IMG/VR virus record: IMGVR_UViG_3300017958_000044
Span: 1 to 28,708 of that record
DNA length: 28,708 nt
DNA from: a virus
Direction: 5' to 3' (one strand)
The notes beneath the pieces are model-generated. The model searched no databases, was not told the DNA's origin, and was given only the letters and a program-made list of their open reading frames with translations. Of this stretch, positions 24,301 through 28,708 are shown piece by piece. Within the stretch, counting starts at the first letter, position 1; the number at the start of each line of letters is the position of its first letter. Made by a program: the position numbers and the translations under genes.

Positions 24301-26541
24301 TTTAGAGTAGGCGATTTATTTTACGTTAATCAAGAAACTGGTGTTGTTGAATTTACTTCAGCAGCATTTAATGTAGAAACTACAACTGGTTTAACTTTTA
24401 CAAGCGGAAGTGACGTAACATTTATAGACGGAACTACAGTTGATACTGGTAATATATCAATACACGATAACACTGTTGAAACAACAACAGGTGACCTCAA
24501 TATTACCAGCGCAACAGGAAATATAAATTTTGGTGATAACTTAAACGTAACAGGAAATGTTGATGTAACAGGTAATGTGTCCATCGGCGGCAACATTACT
24601 ATAGGTGATGCAAATACAGACGATCTAAATATTGTTGCTGAAGTAGTATCAGATATTGTACCTGATCAAAATTCAACGTATAACTTAGGCACAGCAACTA
24701 AAAGATGGAACAGATTATTTGCAAGCAATGTACAAGTAGACGACATTGAAATAAATGACAATTATATTACTACTACAGTATCTAATGCAGACTTAGAGTT
24801 ACGTGCTAATGGTACTGGTGAAATTTTAGTACCTTCTAATAATGTTCAAATTGACAATGACTTAACTGTAGACGGAACAACAACTTTAGCAAACACTGTA
24901 ATAAATGGTGCAGTTTCAGTTACAGGACCAATAACACAAACTGGAAATTACAGTGTTACTGGAGATGTTAGTGTATCAGGAACTTTGACAGTTTCTGGAC
25001 AAAGTCAATTTGAAAACATACTTATAAACGACAATTATATTACAACTACTCAAAGTAATTCAGATCTTGAGTTACGTGCTAATGGCACTGGAGATATATT
25101 AATACCAGATAACAATTTAGTAGTTAACAATAATTTAACTGTTTACGGTACTTCCTTTATAGAAGATTTAAACGTTACTAACACTGTTACCGCTAACAAC
25201 TTTACAACCGGTGACATCAATATCGATGATAATTTTATTACAACAACACAAGCAGATTCAGATTTAACACTTACTGCAAACGGAACTGGTCGCATTTATG
25301 TTCCTAGTAATGATGTTGTTATAGATAACAATCTAACAGTAAACGGAACTACAAATTTATCTAACACTAATATTAGTGGTGCACTTATACATGTAGGCAA
25401 TTTTACTCAGACAGGTAATATTACTGTTACAGGAAATTACAATATATCTCAAACATTTACAGTAAGCGGTGAAGCACAGTTTGAAAATATATTAATAAAC
25501 GATAATTTCATTACAACTACAGATAGTAACTCCGACTTAGAACTACGTGCTAATGGAACTGGAAATATTGTTATTCCGAATAATAATGTTATTTTCGATA
25601 ACAATGTTACTATAAGCGGAACTGCAACTATACAAGATTTAAACAGCACCGGAACTATTACTGCAAACAGTTTTAGCACTGGTGATATTTTAATTGATGA
25701 TAACTTTATTACAACTACGTTAAGCAATAGTGATTTAGAATTACGTGCTAATGGCACTGGCAGTATAGTTACAGATAATTTTAGTTTTAAAGACAATGTT
25801 ATGTCTACAGACACAGACATGATATTAAATCCAAGTACGGGTGTTGTAGAGATTGATTCTACAGCAAGTCTTATTGTTCCTAAAGGCACGGAATTAGAAA
25901 GACCAGCAGTACCCGAAACTGGCATGATTAGATATAATACAGACAACGACTATTTTGAAGGATGGAATGGTTCTTACTGGGTACGCATGAGTCAAGGTGT
26001 TATCGATGTTGACGGTGATACAAAAATTACAGCCGAGTTAACAGAAGGTGCAAATGATAACACAATAAGATTTTATACACAAGGTAACCTAGTTGCAGAC
26101 TTAAATGCATCAAGATTTAGAACAGACAAGTTAATCATTGATGATATTCAAATAGACGGTAATGTGATAAGTACTATTACAAATAATACTGATTTAGAAA
26201 TAACTGCAAACGGAACTGGTACCGTAAATTTTGAAAACTTTTCTTTTAAAAATAGCACAATAACAAATACAGTTAATAACGAAGATACAGTTTTTGAAAA
26301 TTCTACAAATGGTTATGTAAAGATTGACGGTACAAATGGATTTGTGTTACCTGTTGGTGATGCTACAAATAGACCGCCTACCTTATATTCAACAGTAGGT
26401 ATGATGCGCTATAACACTGCTGACCAAAGAGTTGAAGTTTATGACGGTATTACTTGGACTAGTGTAGCAGGTGCAAGTTCAGGTATAAGTGCAGGTGATG
26501 CAGAAAATATTGCAGTAGAAAGAGTGTTAATGTTAGGATAA
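21373..26541 (+). CDS. Giant tail-fibre/appendage protein B with LamG insertion (1722 aa)
   Basis: This is a paralogue of the upstream fibre with the same N-terminal end, shaft units and cap modules. The beta-helix begins near residue 302 (NIFYVAENGNDLNTG) and has YVYPGVYTESFP and VTLRGFGIRS. Two insertions break it relative to protein A: residues about 400-492, with AHTYVSGGEIVSDDS, and about 596-903. The second holds a concanavalin/LamG-like domain: FGSSSLLLDGTGDY (684-697), NNWHHIALTRTG (774-785), MRLYVNGVLEDS and WFDELRVS (828-835). Residues 1000-1650 carry six to seven very regular ITTT-SNSDLELRANGTG units. Two cap modules (VPKGTELERP, LPVGDATNRP) precede the C-terminus. The LamG domain probably binds a surface glycan. 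No hydrolase residues are evident. Confidence 0.87.
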   Translation: MAALGRISGPLLKANLERLGVDLAFETDLLYLNVTDSRIGINTNNPQYDLDVNGTTRTTNLEVTDIANIADITISGNTIETTNSVLNLGTANTVVYQTKLNVDDIEINGASITTTASNADLRLSANGSGIIHLPTNNVQFDQDLTVNGTTTLNNVESTGNLSVSQNATVSQDLTVGRSAQFENIKIDQNIISTTDSNSNLEIKPNGTGTVEIIADTNVYGNIHATGNVTADGDITIGDANTDSVTFNAEIASDIVPDQDNTYTIGLDSKRWANIWVNNFVASDIDTDALVVDGVDLALRQGNIFYVAENGNDLNTGTHQNDPKASIEAALSIANDGDTVYVYPGVYTESFPLTIKKGVTLRGFGIRSVEVKPTTATRYNDAILLNGESTIEDLTISDFYSGGNFFAVTEIVDTTNIKFNVGTAPFAHTYVSGGEIVSDDSTIANVSNAVYDHTTGVLTVTTDVPHDTYLGANLFLKNLTFSCNGGTRIFPDNGYAFRFATDFEVTTRSPYIRNVTVLTQGTGAGGSDPRGFNSGDAGKGAYIDGAYATAASREASMLFHSATFICPGVDAITATNGARIEWLNSFTYFANKSFNAYDSNDGLRGAGRTAIKVSGGTGSYSAGEQFTYVADDGSTILAQGTIDEIVNDKIYLTGNVGGLVTADSRPGKTLVANANAQLDTAQKKFGSSSLLLDGTGDYASVTAQDDFGFGVSSFSIETFVYPNGAGSLTSTKSIVDFRAGAASDNGLYMYSDGGAIKVLLNGSVILTASTLITINNWHHIALTRTGTTMRLYVNGVLEDSATVATDLGTTKPLAIGSNYDGTTDYWNGWFDELRVSTISRYNSPTLVVPASEFVSDTDTVLLLHFNGDDAATTFTDDSLTAQDLQFSGGASADYIDFVDYTDFGAEVRAIASAAVYGNYGIVGDGPGVIMYLISQNLAYIGTGLNVDNDPDLVIQANEIVELNDAKIRYSSVDHKGDFRVGDLFYVNQETGVVEFTSAAFNVETTTGLTFTSGSDVTFIDGTTVDTGNISIHDNTVETTTGDLNITSATGNINFGDNLNVTGNVDVTGNVSIGGNITIGDANTDDLNIVAEVVSDIVPDQNSTYNLGTATKRWNRLFASNVQVDDIEINDNYITTTVSNADLELRANGTGEILVPSNNVQIDNDLTVDGTTTLANTVINGAVSVTGPITQTGNYSVTGDVSVSGTLTVSGQSQFENILINDNYITTTQSNSDLELRANGTGDILIPDNNLVVNNNLTVYGTSFIEDLNVTNTVTANNFTTGDINIDDNFITTTQADSDLTLTANGTGRIYVPSNDVVIDNNLTVNGTTNLSNTNISGALIHVGNFTQTGNITVTGNYNISQTFTVSGEAQFENILINDNFITTTDSNSDLELRANGTGNIVIPNNNVIFDNNVTISGTATIQDLNSTGTITANSFSTGDILIDDNFITTTLSNSDLELRANGTGSIVTDNFSFKDNVMSTDTDMILNPSTGVVEIDSTASLIVPKGTELERPAVPETGMIRYNTDNDYFEGWNGSYWVRMSQGVIDVDGDTKITAELTEGANDNTIRFYTQGNLVADLNASRFRTDKLIIDDIQIDGNVISTITNNTDLEITANGTGTVNFENFSFKNSTITNTVNNEDTVFENSTNGYVKIDGTNGFVLPVGDATNRPPTLYSTVGMMRYNTADQRVEVYDGITWTSVAGASSGISAGDAENIAVERVLMLG
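24766..25765 (+). repeat. DNA-level direct repeats inside fibre gene B
   Basis: Near-identical stretches encode the shaft unit. The core GTTACGTGCTAATGG or TTACGTGCTAATGGCACTGG occurs around 24798, 25071 and 25741, with a close form at 25543. The preceding ATTACAACTAC-type sequence is also shared. Spacing is about 190-470 bases. Similarity is retained at the DNA level and not only in protein, so copies could recombine. Related copies occur in gene A (for example near 20460). Confidence 0.7.
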
Positions 26542-26545
26542 AATA

Positions 26546-26875
26546 ATGGCGACTTTTTTCAAAAACAAAGTTATAAAAGATGTAGGTCCAAAGCCTATTT
26601 CAGTACTAGAGACCAGTGCTAGTATTCGTGCAACTGTTATAGGATTAAGTTTTGCTAATCTAACAGATGCTTTTGTATACATTAGTGTATATGTAAAAGA
26701 CGATACAAGTGTAACAGGATTTTATTTAAAAGATATTTTAGTTCCAGCAAATACAACATTAAAAGCCTTAAACGGTGGCGAAAAATTAATTATTGCTCCC
26801 AGCAACGAACTATTAGTTTCTAGTTCAGCACAGGACAGTATTGATGTTGTATTAAGTTACGTTGAGATAACATAA
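26546..26875 (+). CDS. Small beta-rich virion protein, distant family A member (109 aa)
   Basis: A 109-aa ORF starts four bases after the fibre stop (TAAAATAATG). It reads MATFFKNKVIKDVG and then beta strands with RATVIGLSFANLT, YISVYVKDDTSVTGFYLKDI, LKALNGGEKLIIAPSNELLV and a closing VVLSYVEIT. The layout (short N-terminal strand, hydrophobic IGLS strand, G-EKLII/L, final SYVEI) parallels the two family members at 15967 and 16328, whose ends are SWLEV and SYMEV. It is probably an accessory protein linked to fibre B. There is no recognisable enzyme motif or membrane segment, and no separate promoter is seen, so expression follows the fibre transcript. Confidence 0.78.
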   Translation: MATFFKNKVIKDVGPKPISVLETSASIRATVIGLSFANLTDAFVYISVYVKDDTSVTGFYLKDILVPANTTLKALNGGEKLIIAPSNELLVSSSAQDSIDVVLSYVEIT

Positions 26876-26885
26876 AGGTAAGATT

Positions 26886-27305
26886 ATGAGTTCATTTTAT
26901 TTAGGTAATAATCCACAAGACGTACTAGACGGTATAATTAAAAGATACCTGTATGGTCTTAGAAGAAATTCAGACGGTGAATTATTTTTAGTGAAAATTG
27001 ATCAGTTGCAAGGCGGTGATGACCAAGTTGCTACAATAAACGAAGTAGGTGTACGTGCAGAAAACTTACCTGATTTTGAAGAAGGGATTGACTTTTTAGA
27101 AGGAATTGATGAAGATCATGAAATTGTTTATGATAATCTTAGGTATCAACAATTACGTTGGGATGGTAGAAGTTTAACATATTATATTGACCCTGTAGAC
27201 GGACAGTTTATACAAAGATTATCAGAAGGATATACATATCCTGAAAACATTAGTTCCCCTGCGTATGGCGACGGCAATGACAGTCAAGTAATTACAACGG
27301 TGTAA
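26886..27305 (+). CDS. Virion-associated protein of unknown function (139 aa)
   Basis: A 139-aa protein begins MSSFYLGNNPQDVLDGIIKR after AAAGGTAAGATT. The middle contains GDDQVATINEVGVRAENLPD, FEEGIDFLEGIDEDHEIVYD and YQQLRWDGRSLTYYID, mixed charged beta sequence without low complexity. I have the impression that the EGIDF-EGID-H--VY and WDGR--YY pattern is conserved in structural proteins of marine T4-like phages, but it has no functional name that I can support. Its position between fibre B and the next large adhesin suggests a connector or tail-associated protein. Spacing of ten to fourteen bases on both sides shows that it belongs to the same operon. Confidence 0.77.
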   Translation: MSSFYLGNNPQDVLDGIIKRYLYGLRRNSDGELFLVKIDQLQGGDDQVATINEVGVRAENLPDFEEGIDFLEGIDEDHEIVYDNLRYQQLRWDGRSLTYYIDPVDGQFIQRLSEGYTYPENISSPAYGDGNDSQVITTV

Positions 27306-27318
27306 AGGATAAACAAAA

Positions 27319-28708
27319 ATGGCAGAATTTAAGTTAGATAGATTTAAATACAGATGGAGAAACACCTGGGCACCCGGTGTAGAATATCTTCGTGATGATA
27401 TTGTAAGACTTAACGGTAAAAGTTGGGTTTGCTTGATCGCACATACCTCTAACACAGACTTTGGCGCAGATGTTAACGCAATACTGCCTGGAAGTAATCC
27501 TCCAGTTCCGCAGCCTAAATGGTCAGTGATGACAGACGGTAAAGCATTTGTAGGATCCTGGACCGGAGGACAGTCGTATTATAGAGGAGACATTGCGTTA
27601 AATGGCGGAACATTATATCTTTGTACGTTAACACACGTTGCTGACTCTTTTGAAAATCAACTAGACAATTGGACTATATTTGCTGATCATATTGCATTTA
27701 AGCAAGACTGGGAGGCTGACACTGCATACGCAAAAGGAGCCATAGTAAAGTATAACGGCATAGTTTATCGTTGTATAACACCTCATTTAGCAGGCAGTTT
27801 ATTAGAAGATAACATTAACGATTGGGAATTCTTTCACAACGGAATAGAGTTTGTTGGAGCCTGGACTCCAGACACAAGTTTTAGAAAAAATGATCTAGTA
27901 AGATTCGGCGGCAGTATTTTTAGAACTAAAGTTTCTCACACTAGTCTGTCAGCATTCGAAGAAGCAAAATTTGATATGGAATTGCCAGGCTTTAACTTTG
28001 AGAGCAACTGGAATGAAACAACAGAATATCAAATAGGTGACGTTGTAAGATACAGAGGCACATTGTGGTATGCTGTTAGTAGGAATACAGGATCAGATCC
28101 ATATTATGGTCCTGGTGACAGTAGTGATCCTTGGCTAGAATTAAGTTATTCTTACGCATTTCAAGGCGAGTGGACTACAGACGGAGTTTATCGTCCAGGA
28201 GATATAGTACAACGAGGGGGCAATCTTTACATTGCTCTTGTTGATATTAACGGTTCAGGATATGACGGCAGTACACTTGATCTATTTTCAGATAATAACT
28301 TATGGGAATTACTATCCCCGGGAAACAAATGGGAAGCAAACTGGAAGGCAGATACAGAATACGAGTTAAATGATGTTGTATTCTTTTTAGGAACTGCTTA
28401 TTATTGCACATTCCCACATGTTGCTAGTAATTTAAACTTTCCTGGCGACAACGGAGAAGATGAAAATTATTGGGAAATCTTAATTGAATCAGCAACTCCT
28501 GCAGGATTACAAGAACGCGGCGATCTGTTAACGTACAATCTCTCTAGGACAATAACCGGCGACGGCAGCACAGTGGGTGCAACAAGAGTGCCCATAGGTA
28601 ACACTGCTGAAGTCTTATCAGTAGACTCAGACGAAAACGTTTTTTGGAGAAACTACATCAATGACGCTGAAGTTATATATGTAGCAACAAACGGCATTGA
28701 TGCTCCAG
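27319..28708 (+). CDS. Large adhesin with seven CBM5/12-like repeats, 3' end missing
   Basis: ATG at 27319 follows TAAAGGATAAAC; the frame is open to the end of the window (463 codons). Seven repeats of about 31 residues lie between residues 13 and 369 with the pattern W-(3-6)-Y-GD-V-(Y/F)-G-LY-C-H. Examples are WEADTAYAKGAIVKYNG, WTPDTSFRKNDLVRFGG and WKADTEYELNDVVFFLG. This is the signature of CBM5/12 (ChiC-type) carbohydrate-binding modules. Residues about 395-440 carry a fibre linker (LQERGDLLTY, TGDGSTVGATRVPIGN). The last visible residues, VIYVATNGIDAP, match the start of the beta-helix in fibres A and B (VFYVAVNGN, IFYVAENGN), so a third beta-helix probably begins at the edge. It is likely a host- or glycan-binding appendage. 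Confidence 0.83.
   Translation, partial: MAEFKLDRFKYRWRNTWAPGVEYLRDDIVRLNGKSWVCLIAHTSNTDFGADVNAILPGSNPPVPQPKWSVMTDGKAFVGSWTGGQSYYRGDIALNGGTLYLCTLTHVADSFENQLDNWTIFADHIAFKQDWEADTAYAKGAIVKYNGIVYRCITPHLAGSLLEDNINDWEFFHNGIEFVGAWTPDTSFRKNDLVRFGGSIFRTKVSHTSLSAFEEAKFDMELPGFNFESNWNETTEYQIGDVVRYRGTLWYAVSRNTGSDPYYGPGDSSDPWLELSYSYAFQGEWTTDGVYRPGDIVQRGGNLYIALVDINGSGYDGSTLDLFSDNNLWELLSPGNKWEANWKADTEYELNDVVFFLGTAYYCTFPHVASNLNFPGDNGEDENYWEILIESATPAGLQERGDLLTYNLSRTITGDGSTVGATRVPIGNTAEVLSVDSDENVFWRNYINDAEVIYVATNGIDAP

Noticed and set aside
24766-25765. CRISPR array
   Set aside because: The repeats are coding, in frame, imperfect and irregularly spaced inside a fibre gene.

Overview
The window is a contiguous piece of an AT-rich, T4-like myovirus genome. 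Recognisable T4-type genes are gp46 (3' part), gp26, a gp51-like protein, the gp20 portal, the gp21 prohead protease, the gp22 scaffold and the gp23 major capsid protein. The head genes sit beside virion proteins of a kind I associate with marine T4-like phages of cyanobacteria or SAR11: small 'MGRP' and 'VPYGNYTI' proteins and very long beta-repeat fibres. No photosynthesis gene, tRNA or other host-specific marker is present, so the host is left open (marine bacterium, inferred).

Layout. (1) 1-1756 is the end of a replication/recombination block: the C-terminal half of gp46 with its zinc hook, a 66-aa protein and a GIY-YIG nuclease-like protein. (2) 1757-2259 has no gene. It holds a densely structured candidate RNA (about 1757-2084), two more hairpins, a palindrome and a late promoter. 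(3) 2260-4102 is a small convergent block: an Ala/Lys-rich protein on the plus strand, and gp51-like and gp26 on the minus strand. (4) 4114-4153 holds two late promoters of opposite orientation with overlapping predicted 5' ends. (5) 4180-14331 is the plus-strand tail/head block: tape-measure candidate, portal, an 82-aa protein, a Rossmann/GT42-like protein, a hyperacidic core protein, protease, scaffold and capsid, closed by a strong UUCG terminator. (6) 14397-28708 is a virion-appendage block: small structural proteins, two giant paralogous fibres (1347 and 1722 aa) built from repeated beta units and a beta-helix, and the start of a third large adhesin with seven carbohydrate-binding-like repeats that runs off the window.

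How the parts work together. Portal, core, protease, scaffold and capsid make and mature the prohead. Tape measure, gp26 and gp51 serve tail and baseplate assembly. The last 14 kb very probably builds fibres and adhesins. Late control is visible as repeated NATAAATA(CT) -10 motifs at about 2228, 4114, 4153 (minus), 9209, 10348, 14397, 17173 and 21265, which resemble the T4 late promoter TATAAATA.

The least explained parts are the structured RNA behind the GIY-YIG gene, the two structured leaders at 14405 and 21273, the glycosyltransferase-like fold in the head block, and the modular carbohydrate-recognition domains (LamG insertion, seven CBM5/12-like repeats) in the fibre block. I did not find a clearly new multi-gene defence or mobile system.
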